Source: an uncultured Bermanella sp.
GTDB taxonomy: Bacteria > Pseudomonadota > Gammaproteobacteria > Pseudomonadales > Oceanobacteraceae
NCBI GenBank assembly: GCA_913058575.1
Contig: CAJXRF010000026.1
Span: 1-59,962, forward strand
Length of the DNA: 59,962 nucleotides
Reading direction: 5' to 3'
The notes beneath the pieces are model-generated. The model saw only the letters and a list, made by a program, of their open reading frames with translations, was not told where the DNA came from and ran no database searches. The translations under genes and the position numbers were made by a program. Positions 34,227 to 43,156 of the stretch are shown here, piece after piece (position 1 is the stretch's first letter; the number at the start of each line of letters is the position of its first letter).

Positions 34227-34961
34227 TTAATTTTTATATTTATCAATAATAGACTTATAAATCCCCTTTTGTTTTATGCGATAAAGTGCCTCTTTAAAGC
34301 GATTAACCACTGAGTCATCGGTTTTCAGGCTAAATGCCATATATTGGTTACCGGCAGAAAAATCTTCCAGCACTAACACTTCCCGCACCATCTCTGTGGG
34401 AGATAAGCCGGCACTTTTCAATAGATAAGTACCTGCTTGAGTGGATGTGGGCCAAACATCGCTTCTACCCGCCAGAAAAACTTTCATGGCCATTTTTTGG
34501 CTATTGGATTTCATTAAATGCTTAAAGCCTTTTTTAGTAAAGTATTGGTCTAAAGCGTCTCCTAATACTGTGCCTATTTTTAATGGCTACAAATCTTGTA
34601 AAGAATGAATCTTTAAGTCGTCACGTTTTTTTAGTGCTAATACTGAAAAAGAAATGGGTGCAATGACACCAACCCATTTTAATTGAGTTTCTCGCTGAGG
34701 TATTCGGCTAATGGAATAAATAAGAACATTCTTTTGTGTGCTGGCTAAGCGATAGGCACGGGCCCAAGGGTATATCTTTATGGGCACTTCTAGATCTAAC
34801 TCATGTAAAACGGCTTGCACCACTTGGCTGCTCATGCCTTTTATGACCCCTTCTTCTTGATAATTATAAGGAGGGTACTGCTCAGTCACTATGGTGATAT
34901 CGGTGGCGTTCGAAAGGCAGTGGCAGGATAAAATGAACAATAATGCCAGCAACTTGTACAT
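34227..34961 (-). pseudogene. Family-3 solute-binding protein interrupted by one amber codon
   Basis: A signal peptide (ALLFILSCHCLSNA) and the first lobe (DITIVTEQYPPYNYQEEGVI onwards) run from 34961 to a TAG at 34587-34589, just after HSLQDL. In the same frame the protein resumes at once (PLKIGTVLGDALDQYF) and continues to 34227 with normal family sequence (KQKGIYKSIIDKYKN). The total of about 245 codons equals the usual length. A single base change from a Lys codon (AAG or AAA) would give TAG, and LKPLKIG would be family-typical. It is either a recent pseudogene, a sequencing error or read-through. Confidence 0.8.
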
Positions 34962-35229
34962 GGCTTTTCCAAGTGGAAATAGGGTTCATTAAGTGTAGTG
35001 ATGGCTCCCCTAGATACAAGGTTTGCTTATTCCCTAGATTTCATTAGAAATCAATACGCCATCACATAAGGACTGTGATTGGCTTAACACTCTTTAAGTG
35101 GGGAATGTATATATTCCTATGGCTCATGAATCTTTATGGGAGGATTGAAATCGTTCTGTTTTCTATGCAGTTATTTAAAGTTTATGAGATAGCCAAGGAA
35201 TTGGCTGTGAGCGCTTTGGAGATTTAGTC

Positions 35230-36750
35230 ATGTTACTTCCCTTTAATGCCACTGGCATTGGCCAAACTAAATTGAGTTTGTGGCCTAAAATCTCACTGTT
35301 TAGTTTGCTGGTTTTATTAAGTGCTTGCGGCGGCGGTGGGTCTGATGAGCCTGATTCGGCTGTTGTGGTGCCCATTCCTGAAGAGAGTAATGATCCAAGT
35401 GATACTGTGGAGCCAGACTCTGATGAAGGTGAAGGTCCAGACGAAACCGAAGAACCTGACCCAGTAGAAGAAGACAGCTACCAAGTTTCTTTAACGGTTT
35501 CTGAAACCACTATTACGGAAGGGGCGAGCTCTACCCTGACGTTTAGCCTTAATCAAACAAACAATACCTCACAAAGTGTTGTGGTTTATTACAGTTTGTC
35601 AGGAAGCAGTAGTCAAGACGATTACCAAGAGTTAGGCGAAAGCATTGAAATTCCTGCCAATACTTTATCTGCTTCGTTAACGGTTAATACATTAGATGAC
35701 TCCATTGTAGAAGCTACCGAGTCCTTGCAAATAAGTTTGACTGCGCAATCCTTACCTGAAAATTTCACATTGGTTAATAACGCGTCAGTGGAAATATCTA
35801 TTCGCGATAACGACAGTGCGCAAGACAGCTATGATTTAACCACTCGGGCAGGCTCCCAAGCCTTTTATGATGATGAGTATTTAGGATCAGCATTTTCTGC
35901 TAATAGCTGGAGTGGGAAAAATGATAATAGCTGTATTGAAGGCAGTATTCCTAGTGATGTAAAAGACAAAACCACCCAAAGACTTAATTATTTTAGAACC
36001 CTAGTGGGTGTTAAGACAATTGATCACGATGCCACCTTAAATGTTAAAGCGCAAAAAGGTGCCCATGTAGCACAAATTCAATTCGACTTAGGTGTCACGC
36101 TCACATCAGCGTTTCATGTACCCAATGAGGATAATGGAAACTGGATTTGTTTAGATGAAGATGCCGCCCAAGCCATGGGGGCCAGTAGTATTGCCCAAGT
36201 AGGTAGCAGTTGGAATGCAGCTGATACCGTGGATTTATTTGTATGGGATCCAGGTGTTAATAATTCAAGTGCAGGACACAGGGATAATTTATTTCGCAGT
36301 GATGTAAACGCAGTGGGAATTGGTGCGGCTGATCAAGCTGTGTTAATCATGACTGAAAACAACGGTGATCCCACAGGCATGTGGACCTGGCCGCCAGCAT
36401 TATATGTGCCTAAACAAATATTATATTCGTGGCAAGAATTTTCACGCTGGTCGGTTCGTAATGAAAAAGCGTTTCTTAAATGGAAAAACAAAGAAGATAA
36501 TGGCGGTGTTATTCCCAGTATTAGCGTGACAGATTGTGAAGGTGAGAATATTACCGTGCAGAATATTAAAATAGCCGACAATAAACTGCTCACCTGGGAA
36601 GTGGATTCTAATGCTGCTGATATTGTGAGTGAATGTGAATATCAAGTAAGCATTCAAGATTATTATGTGGTGCAGGAGGAAGGTAACGGTGCGGCTACGG
36701 GGTCGTTAACGACTTTGAATTATGTCACGACTTTGTTTAATGCTGAATAA
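35230..36750 (+). CDS. Lipoprotein with Calx-beta and CAP/SCP domains
   Basis: A 506-residue surface or periplasmic lipoprotein. The lipobox LLSACGGGG places the lipidated Cys at ~33, followed by an acidic Asp/Glu/Pro linker (~38-85). Residues ~85-195 form a Calx-beta domain (TVSETTITEGASSTLTFSL, and VEATESLQISL before IRDND). Residues ~230-400 are a CAP/SCP-like domain: RLNYFRTLVGVKTIDHDATL, QKGAHVAQIQF and SSAGHRDNLFRSDVNAVGIG, with the family's His/Glu region partly altered. CAP domains bind lipids or act on peptides. GGAG lies 8 bases before the ATG. It ends in a strong hairpin. Confidence 0.82.
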   Translation: MLLPFNATGIGQTKLSLWPKISLFSLLVLLSACGGGGSDEPDSAVVVPIPEESNDPSDTVEPDSDEGEGPDETEEPDPVEEDSYQVSLTVSETTITEGASSTLTFSLNQTNNTSQSVVVYYSLSGSSSQDDYQELGESIEIPANTLSASLTVNTLDDSIVEATESLQISLTAQSLPENFTLVNNASVEISIRDNDSAQDSYDLTTRAGSQAFYDDEYLGSAFSANSWSGKNDNSCIEGSIPSDVKDKTTQRLNYFRTLVGVKTIDHDATLNVKAQKGAHVAQIQFDLGVTLTSAFHVPNEDNGNWICLDEDAAQAMGASSIAQVGSSWNAADTVDLFVWDPGVNNSSAGHRDNLFRSDVNAVGIGAADQAVLIMTENNGDPTGMWTWPPALYVPKQILYSWQEFSRWSVRNEKAFLKWKNKEDNGGVIPSISVTDCEGENITVQNIKIADNKLLTWEVDSNAADIVSECEYQVSIQDYYVVQEEGNGAATGSLTTLNYVTTLFNAE

Positions 36751-36772
36751 TTATTGTATGTGAGCCCTAAAA

Positions 36773-36808
36773 AATAAGATGCTACCTTGATAGCACCTTA
36801 TTCTTTTT
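36773..36808. terminator. Bidirectional-type terminator
   Basis: Arms AATAAGATGCTA and TAGCACCTTATT (one mismatch) are followed by CTTTTT. It lies between convergent genes (the CAP lipoprotein and the 842-residue protein). Confidence 0.8.
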
Positions 36809-36824
36809 GGTGGATGGATTTACA

Positions 36825-39353
36825 TTAAAAGGGGTTTAGGTGGCCTAATACTGATCCTACGCCTGAACTGATTGCATGGAGTCCCTTGGAAATTTCATGA
36901 CTGCTGTAATTCGCCACTTTTAAAGCGGATTCAATGCCGCTTTTACCTAACTTAAAGCTGCTCTTCAATACCTTGGATACATCCTTTGCACCAAACCCCA
37001 CGTATTTTAAACCTTGAGCCACTTCACTTGCTCCGCAACCCGCAAATTTTAAAGCTGATGTAATGCCATTAATGCCTAACCCTGAAAATGCGCTGTTTAA
37101 TCCCGAGGCAATTTGATCGGCGGCATAGCCTGCTCCCTTCATGGCCTTGGCGGCATCATTAGCAGAAAAACCAATGGATTTCAAAATAGGAGCAACCTTA
37201 CTGGCCACTTCTTTATAGCCATTCTTTAATACTTTAGCAGCATTGCTTACCGACCCAATAATGTTTTTACCAAGCCATTTAGCCCATTTACCTGCATCTC
37301 CTAATATGCTTTTAAAAATACTGGCCGCTTCATCTTCTATTTTTGCTTCAATGGCTTTTAATATGTCATCTAAAGATTTCAGGTTGGCGTCTAGCGTGAA
37401 AGTGGGCAGGGTAAATTTCATGCCTTCAAAATTAAAATCTCCCCCTACGCTCATTTCCAGTTTGTCATGTTTGAAAGTAATGGCCAGAGTGGTGTCCATT
37501 TGGGTGATGAGGTGTAGATGACCTAGACTCACGGGTCCAAGCTTAGGTAGGGCTATACTTTTGTTAATGCCAAAGGTAAATTTTCCACTAAAATTGTCGT
37601 AATCTTTTAGGGTGCATTGCATCTTGTCTTCTAGGATGGCATTAAAATCTAATTCGAACGTGACGCCGCTTTTGCCTATGGTGGCCTCAATTTTTTCCTT
37701 CACAAAATCTAGGAAGGTCAGTTGTGCATCCATATGAAAATAAGGGGAGCTTTCCATGCTCATGGTTAATACAGGGCCACCGGAGGGCACTAAGGACTTT
37801 TCTTTAACGCCCGTGGTGATTTGTTTGATCTGATTATTCTGAATGGGGTTGCCCTTGCTATCGACTTTTATAGTGACGCCTTTACCATCTCCTTTTAAGT
37901 TAAAGATATTTCCCAATGATATGGGGGCACAGGTCATATCTGCACTGATGCCCGTGGTTAAATCAATTCTAAATTGGCCATAATATTTAAAGCCTAAAAT
38001 ATCCACCCCTGAGCTAAAGCCAAACCCTATGGGAGACAATGTTCCATCGGGTAGGGCAATGGGCTCTTCAGACCAATAAAAACTAAGATCGTTATAGGTA
38101 ACTGGGAAAGGGATTTTGGTTTTGCTATTGGTAAACAAAGTCACTAATTCATCTAGGCTTAACTCAGATAAATAAAATGACAGGTAAACCGGATTAGGCA
38201 CATCGTCTTCAATGTTTAATACCATGCCAAACTCGTCATCTTTAATTTTGATGTTTTTTGAACCTGTCTTACCAATATGGAATTTTCCTTGTAGGCCTAA
38301 ATCCAACCCCACCGGTTTGAAAAACACGCCCATCTCCACTCCGAAGGAGTCCAGATGCAAGCCCTTAATGCCAGGAGGAGCAGGTAAGGATTTTTTATCC
38401 CCTTCAAGGGTAATGCCCACATTGGCTTCAATATTATCAATCACTAAGGAAACAAGGGCATTGAGTTTGGTATCAAACACAGTGAACGGCATGTCGCCTA
38501 TAACTTTTATCACCGCAAATTTAAACATGGGATTAATGCTAAGCACTACGTGAGGCTTAGTGATATTAAGAGAGTGACCATTGCCGGTGGGGATAGAGAG
38601 AGTGTCGAAGTAGCAGGCTAGCGTCACCCCCATTACGCTCACATCAATGTGAAATAATAAGATCTTTTTCTTGGTAATGGTATTCAGATTAGAAAACTGT
38701 TGGTTTCTGTCTTTGAGCTTATCCATGTCTAGCTCGCCCCAAACGTCCAGCATGCCATTCTTGGTGCTGGTAATCACATTGTTGACTTCAATGTCGTCTA
38801 AAGCGGGTGGCCAGCTTCCACCCAAACACTTTACCAAGCTAGCAAGGGAAGTGGTTTTATCTAAGGTGTCAATTAAACTGGCATGATAACGTAAAGCGGC
38901 AAGGTAGGTTTCGTAACAGCAATTTTTATAATCTAATGAATTATTAAAGTAGCTATCCACTGATTTTACTAAATCAGATACTGAAGTGGTATCCCATAAA
39001 GATTTGAATTTTACGATGCTGGCCTCTTTCTTATGGGAGGCGGCATAGGTGACAAAATCCAAGCTGTCACTTAGGGCTTTTTGGTCGGTGGCGTTAATTT
39101 CTAAGCTGGCAGGGTTATTATCGATAGACATCCATTTATAAATGAATACAGGCTGATTGGAGTCGGCTCGAGCGCCTAAAAAAAATGATGCCGCATGAAT
39201 GGGAGTGACCTTGGCGGATGCCCCTGCTTTTATGCTGGCCAGTTTGGTTAAACTGTCTTTGTATTGGCTTTCTTTGCTGGCATTATAAACATCGTAAATA
39301 ACAACATCGACTTCTAAACTATTTTTGATGGTAACAGGATTAAAGGTGGTCAT
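36825..39353 (-). CDS. Large unknown protein with shared N-terminal module and C-terminal helical repeats
   Basis: 842 residues without a signal peptide. Residues 1-~155 are homologous to the N-terminus of the protein encoded upstream (39464-40876): both have TI.NSL near residue 9, DQK-x5-L-x-F-x2-Y near residue 90-105 and a Y-x2-C near 142-151. The middle (~230-700) is beta-rich with many Gly and alternating hydrophobics, as in lipid-binding or barrel-like proteins. The last ~120 residues (from 720) hold about seven 14-16-residue units of the form LK.aGf.a.eva.g, e.g. LKSIGFSANDAAKA and LKYVGFGAKDVSKV, predicting amphipathic helical hairpins. I cannot name the family. It lies 110 bases downstream of its partner and is probably co-transcribed. 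Confidence 0.8.
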   Translation of the reverse strand: MTTFNPVTIKNSLEVDVVIYDVYNASKESQYKDSLTKLASIKAGASAKVTPIHAASFFLGARADSNQPVFIYKWMSIDNNPASLEINATDQKALSDSLDFVTYAASHKKEASIVKFKSLWDTTSVSDLVKSVDSYFNNSLDYKNCCYETYLAALRYHASLIDTLDKTTSLASLVKCLGGSWPPALDDIEVNNVITSTKNGMLDVWGELDMDKLKDRNQQFSNLNTITKKKILLFHIDVSVMGVTLACYFDTLSIPTGNGHSLNITKPHVVLSINPMFKFAVIKVIGDMPFTVFDTKLNALVSLVIDNIEANVGITLEGDKKSLPAPPGIKGLHLDSFGVEMGVFFKPVGLDLGLQGKFHIGKTGSKNIKIKDDEFGMVLNIEDDVPNPVYLSFYLSELSLDELVTLFTNSKTKIPFPVTYNDLSFYWSEEPIALPDGTLSPIGFGFSSGVDILGFKYYGQFRIDLTTGISADMTCAPISLGNIFNLKGDGKGVTIKVDSKGNPIQNNQIKQITTGVKEKSLVPSGGPVLTMSMESSPYFHMDAQLTFLDFVKEKIEATIGKSGVTFELDFNAILEDKMQCTLKDYDNFSGKFTFGINKSIALPKLGPVSLGHLHLITQMDTTLAITFKHDKLEMSVGGDFNFEGMKFTLPTFTLDANLKSLDDILKAIEAKIEDEAASIFKSILGDAGKWAKWLGKNIIGSVSNAAKVLKNGYKEVASKVAPILKSIGFSANDAAKAMKGAGYAADQIASGLNSAFSGLGINGITSALKFAGCGASEVAQGLKYVGFGAKDVSKVLKSSFKLGKSGIESALKVANYSSHEISKGLHAISSGVGSVLGHLNPF

Positions 39354-39384
39354 GACATGGCCCAGTTGAAGAATAAATTGGTCG

Positions 39385-39423
39385 GCCTTGTTAGCGCCCT
39401 ATAATGCATAGGGCTAACAAGGC
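39385..39423. promoter_or_regulatory. Long inverted repeat between the paired genes
   Basis: GCCTTGTTAGC (39385-39395) pairs with GCTAACAAGGC (39413-39423), with extra CCCT/AGGG pairing inside after a 2-base bulge. It lies in the 110-base gap between the two paired genes. No U run follows on the minus strand, so it may be a processing site or attenuator setting the ratio of the two proteins, or a protein-binding site. Confidence 0.6.
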
Positions 39424-39463
39424 TAGAGGTGAAATTTTCAATAACATGAAAAGTCGTTATTGA

Positions 39464-40876
39464 TTAAATTTCAGCATCGCTTTCCACGTCAGAATCAGTA
39501 CCGGTTCCATCGTCACTGATACTTTGCTCTTCTTCTATGGCTTCCTCTTCGCTTTCGTAGTTTTCTGCTTCTGTTTCAGAGGCTTCCATTTCATCGCTGA
39601 CATTGGTGCCCGCCTTTTTAGCAATCACCTCTAGGTTTGATTCAATATCTGCGCGGTTTGCTCTGAGCTCTTCATTGGTAACGGAAGATGAGTCAGCCCG
39701 CATTCTTTGAATTTCTTCAATTTGCCCATCTATTTCGTCATCAGAAGAACCGGATGCTTCCATTTCCTCTCTCACCATATCTGACTGGGCATCTAATTCG
39801 GAATTCACGTCATCGGCTCGCTGCTGAGCTAATGTTTCTTGTAAGGATGTCACCCTATTGTTCAACTCATTAATGCTGTTGGTAAGGCTTTCAAGGTTGT
39901 CATTTAGCTCAGCGTTGGCGGCATCAGCATCTGCTTCATTTCCGTTGCCTCTGTTGCTCCACCAAGAATGAATCTCTTTACCCAGGGTGAATAATAAAAA
40001 GGCTGCCCCGATGGAAATACTCACAATGGAAGCGTCAGAGAAACCAGAATTAGAACTGCTTGAGCTGCTGGTGTCCTGTTTCTTCTTGGTGCCCAATACC
40101 GAAACCCCATTCACGGTGCCGGTTAATACAGGGCTAATCACTGAATTCACATAGGTGAATGTAGGCGTTAAGCTAACGGACACGCTGCCAGAGCCCACGT
40201 TTTGTTCGGTAATGGTGCCATCGCTAATGGCAATGTTAGTAGTACTACCCGAAGATGTATCGGTAAGGGTTGCAGTGGCGCTGCCGTTACTGGCAATGCT
40301 AATAGAAGCGGTGGCTTTTTCACTGATAGTACCTGTGGTGGTGTATAGGTAGTATTTGGCCTCTTGCCAAGGGGAGAATTCACGGTTAAGCCATAAGTTA
40401 ACATTGGTCCAGGCTGTTAGATTGCACTTACTATATGAACTGAGCGCAGCAAAGTAGGCATTTACATCGGTTTCTAAGGTACTGGCGGTTTCATTGCTCA
40501 GTAAGTTTTTAAAATTGGTGGCGGTGGTGCCCAATGGATTGGCCGAGATATATTTGAAAAACTGCAGCGCTTGCTCCATCCCTTTCTGATCGTCGGCATC
40601 TATGGTATAGGCAAAAGAACTATCTAAGGCCGTGATGTTCAATGTAGCGACAGGAAAGTCTACGTAATATTCGGTGCTGCTAAAGGCGCTGATAATGCCT
40701 GAACGTACCAATCCAACCACACTGCCCTGATGTTTGGTGGTGATGGTTCCTGTGCTATTAGCGGAGACCGTACCCAGTTTTGTGTAGGTTATGTTTCCGT
40801 CGGAATCTGAATATTGGTCGTAAGCGTCTAGATCAAAAGCAAGGGAGTTGGTAATGGTAAGTTGTGGATAGCTCAT
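39464..40876 (-). CDS. Unknown protein: shared N-terminal module, membrane segment, coiled coil, acidic tail
   Basis: 470 residues with no signal peptide and a strong ribosome-binding site (AAGGAAG). Residues 1-~155 match the N-terminus of the 842-residue protein downstream. A Ser/Thr-rich beta region follows (~185-262), then a poly-Ser linker (~269-278). A hydrophobic segment SIVSISIGAAFLLFTLGKEI (~283-302) and a charged helical stretch with coiled-coil heptads (~318-350, NLESLTNSINELNN) come next. The tail from ~428 is almost wholly Glu/Asp/Ser. This looks like an anchored scaffold or partner of the larger protein. The function is unknown. Confidence 0.8.
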   Translation of the reverse strand: MSYPQLTITNSLAFDLDAYDQYSDSDGNITYTKLGTVSANSTGTITTKHQGSVVGLVRSGIISAFSSTEYYVDFPVATLNITALDSSFAYTIDADDQKGMEQALQFFKYISANPLGTTATNFKNLLSNETASTLETDVNAYFAALSSYSKCNLTAWTNVNLWLNREFSPWQEAKYYLYTTTGTISEKATASISIASNGSATATLTDTSSGSTTNIAISDGTITEQNVGSGSVSVSLTPTFTYVNSVISPVLTGTVNGVSVLGTKKKQDTSSSSSSNSGFSDASIVSISIGAAFLLFTLGKEIHSWWSNRGNGNEADADAANAELNDNLESLTNSINELNNRVTSLQETLAQQRADDVNSELDAQSDMVREEMEASGSSDDEIDGQIEEIQRMRADSSSVTNEELRANRADIESNLEVIAKKAGTNVSDEMEASETEAENYESEEEAIEEEQSISDDGTGTDSDVESDAEI

Positions 40877-41336
40877 GAGTTCTTCCTTAAATTGAATAAT
40901 ATTGAATCTCTTTTACTCACTTATTTTTTCTTAACGTTTCGTAATGGTTAAACGCAATATGAAAAATCACATAAGCAATCAAATGAAATCCTGTTTAATT
41001 AGGGTCACTGCGTTTTTGCAATTTTAAGGCTAGACCAGAAGAATAATAAGGAAAGAAAAAATACGCTTTTTGATGAATGTCATTTATTGTTTTTTATTGT
41101 GCCGAATGTTACAAAATAATTGGTGAATTTTAAGTTGTTTTGCTATATCGAAATCCGTTGTTATTTCCGTGAATTATTTAGGACTTTAATACTAGGTCTA
41201 GTGATAATGGCTGAATGCAAAATTGAATTGTTTGCTCAAAAAAGATAATGAGAGAGTGCAGTGGATAATTGTTGATTTCATAAGGTGAGTGAAACTGCCA
41301 TGAATTATAACAGTATTAATACATGGCTATTTTAAG
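40877..41336. other. AT-rich upstream region of the paired genes
   Basis: About 460 bases without a gene. Very AT-rich around 41040-41200. It should contain the promoter of the paired genes on the minus strand. No clear operator is visible. Confidence 0.5.
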
Positions 41337-42239
41337 TTATTTATTTAATTGGTGGAAATCTAGAAATTCGTTCAAAACCTGTTGTGGTACCTCTAATTGT
41401 GGATAGTGCCCCACGCCCTCCAGCTCAATTACATCTGGATTGTTTATTAACTCACGAAAACGAGTCACCATGTGAGCACCCGATATTGGGTCTTGTAGGC
41501 CATCAATTAAGCGAACCGGAATCTCACTGTTTTGTATTGCACCCACCCAACGCTCACGGAATTGCTTGCGTTCATTCATATAGCCAATCAGTTTGGCTAA
41601 TATGGGTTTGCCATTATTAAATTCTACCAATCGCCAAAGAGTCGCTAATTCATTCTCACTTAATGGCACAGCACAAATATGCGCAAAATTATTTTTGAAT
41701 TTTTTGTAAGTGGCCAGTCGTGCTACTAATGGTCCTATTGGGCTTAGCAGCAATTTTTGCAACAATAAAGCTTTGTGAGTTTCGGGAAACAGACCACCGT
41801 TTAATAAGCACAGGCTTAATATTTCAATAGCACATTGTTCTTTATGTAGGCTACGGGCTAATAGTTCTTGAGCCACGGTATCCCCATAGTCATGGCTTAA
41901 TACGTGCGCCTTTTGAATGTTCAATTTTTGCAAAAGCGCCGTGAAAATATTCGCCTGTGTATGAATGCTGTATTGCACTGAAGAATCTTTAGAAAAACCA
42001 GCTGGTTTATCACTGAAGCCAAAGCCTAGCATGTCTAAAGTAATTACCTGAAAATGCTGAATGAGTGTTGGCCACTGCAAATGCCAATCCCAACTGGCGC
42101 TAGGGTAACCATGAATCAATAACAGGGCAGGGGCATCTTTAGGGCCCTGCACTTGGTAAAAAATATTGTGGCCTTCAAAGTCAAAAGATTGGCCGCTTGA
42201 TTGCCACTCTTTTATGGAAAGCGCATTAGATTGATTCAT
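41337..42239 (-). CDS. Alpha/beta hydrolase, haloalkane dehalogenase/epoxide hydrolase-like
   Basis: A 300-residue cytoplasmic hydrolase. The oxyanion motif HGYPSASWDWH and the nucleophile elbow LSHDYGD (Asp117) match the Asp-nucleophile branch (epoxide hydrolases, haloalkane dehalogenases, MEST-like proteins). The catalytic His is in GVGHYPQLE (~281) and the likely acid in IDGLQDPIS. Asp rather than Ser means attack on a C-O or C-halogen bond via an alkyl-enzyme ester. It lies 36 bases downstream of a class II aldolase gene and both are probably one operon. The substrate is unknown. Confidence 0.88.
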   Translation of the reverse strand: MNQSNALSIKEWQSSGQSFDFEGHNIFYQVQGPKDAPALLLIHGYPSASWDWHLQWPTLIQHFQVITLDMLGFGFSDKPAGFSKDSSVQYSIHTQANIFTALLQKLNIQKAHVLSHDYGDTVAQELLARSLHKEQCAIEILSLCLLNGGLFPETHKALLLQKLLLSPIGPLVARLATYKKFKNNFAHICAVPLSENELATLWRLVEFNNGKPILAKLIGYMNERKQFRERWVGAIQNSEIPVRLIDGLQDPISGAHMVTRFRELINNPDVIELEGVGHYPQLEVPQQVLNEFLDFHQLNK

Positions 42240-42275
42240 GGTATCGCCTGTTAATGACTACAAATTTTATGAGCT

Positions 42276-43025
42276 TTAATCTTTGTAAGAAGGATCCAAA
42301 CGATCAAGCTTACGTAATAACGCAGGCCAAGCCAATGAGCCTCCGGCCCCTTTCAATACTTGCTCTGCTTGGGCTTGAATGCCTTCGACGATCATATGGG
42401 GTACCTGAATGAGTTTACCGCCACCGCTTTGTGCCATTATTTGGCTTTCGCAGGCGCGCTGTAAAATATACATGTATAAAAATGCATCGCAAACCGAGTG
42501 AGCACAGGTCAGTAAGCCATGACTTTGTAAAATCATAAAATTAGTGGTGCCAAGGTCCGCCACTAAGCGCTTTTTTTCATCTGGGTTTAATGCCACCCCT
42601 TCATAAGGGTGGTAGCTTAAAGCGGATAACGGAAATAAAGAGAATTGGCTTAAAGGCAGTAGCCCGTTTTCTTGTGCTGAAATAGCTACGCCTTCTGTCG
42701 TGTGCAGGTGCAATACACAATGGGCGTCCTCACGGGCTTCGTGCACGGCGCTGTGAATGGTAAAGCCAGCAGGGTTTACCTCATAGTCGCTTTCCATGAC
42801 CTTATTGCCGTTAATGTCTATTTTCACAAGATTTGAGGCGGTTACTTCTTCAAACAATAAACCATATGGGTTAAGTAAAAAATGGGCTTCAGCCCCAGGC
42901 ACACGCACGCTAATGTGGGTGAAAATTAAATCGTCCCATCCGTAGTGAGCCACTAAACGATAACAGGCGGCAAGGTCTTGCCTTACCTGCCACTCTTGGG
43001 CACTGACTTGGTCTTTAACGCTCAT
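42276..43025 (-). CDS. Class II aldolase/adducin-family protein
   Basis: About 249 residues from the ATG at 43025 (AAGG 9 bases upstream; an ATG at 43067 would add 14 residues). Family signatures are LVAHYGWDDLIFTHISVRVP and LLNPYGLLFEEVTASNLVKI, with the zinc ligands in HLHT and SHGLL and the helical C-terminus. Members split or epimerise phosphorylated sugars and hydroxy acids; many of this longer type act on unknown ketoses. It pairs with the downstream Asp-nucleophile hydrolase, and a Crp/Fnr-type regulator is divergent. Confidence 0.9.
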   Translation of the reverse strand: MSVKDQVSAQEWQVRQDLAACYRLVAHYGWDDLIFTHISVRVPGAEAHFLLNPYGLLFEEVTASNLVKIDINGNKVMESDYEVNPAGFTIHSAVHEAREDAHCVLHLHTTEGVAISAQENGLLPLSQFSLFPLSALSYHPYEGVALNPDEKKRLVADLGTTNFMILQSHGLLTCAHSVCDAFLYMYILQRACESQIMAQSGGGKLIQVPHMIVEGIQAQAEQVLKGAGGSLAWPALLRKLDRLDPSYKD

Positions 43026-43156
43026 CTTTTTACCTTTTATTTTTATTAAGGGCTGTGCAAACTGCATTCAATTCAATAGGTAAACTATTGGGTGACTTCA
43101 TATTGCCTAAGGGTATACTTTGAGTCTGTCAATTATTGGACAATGTTAATAGTCGT

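Noticed and set aside
43074-43090. CAATAG-N5-CTATTG as a Crp/Fnr operator
   Set aside because: Does not match TGTGA-N6-TCACA or TTGAT-N4-ATCAA; too short to claim, so only mentioned with the regulator.
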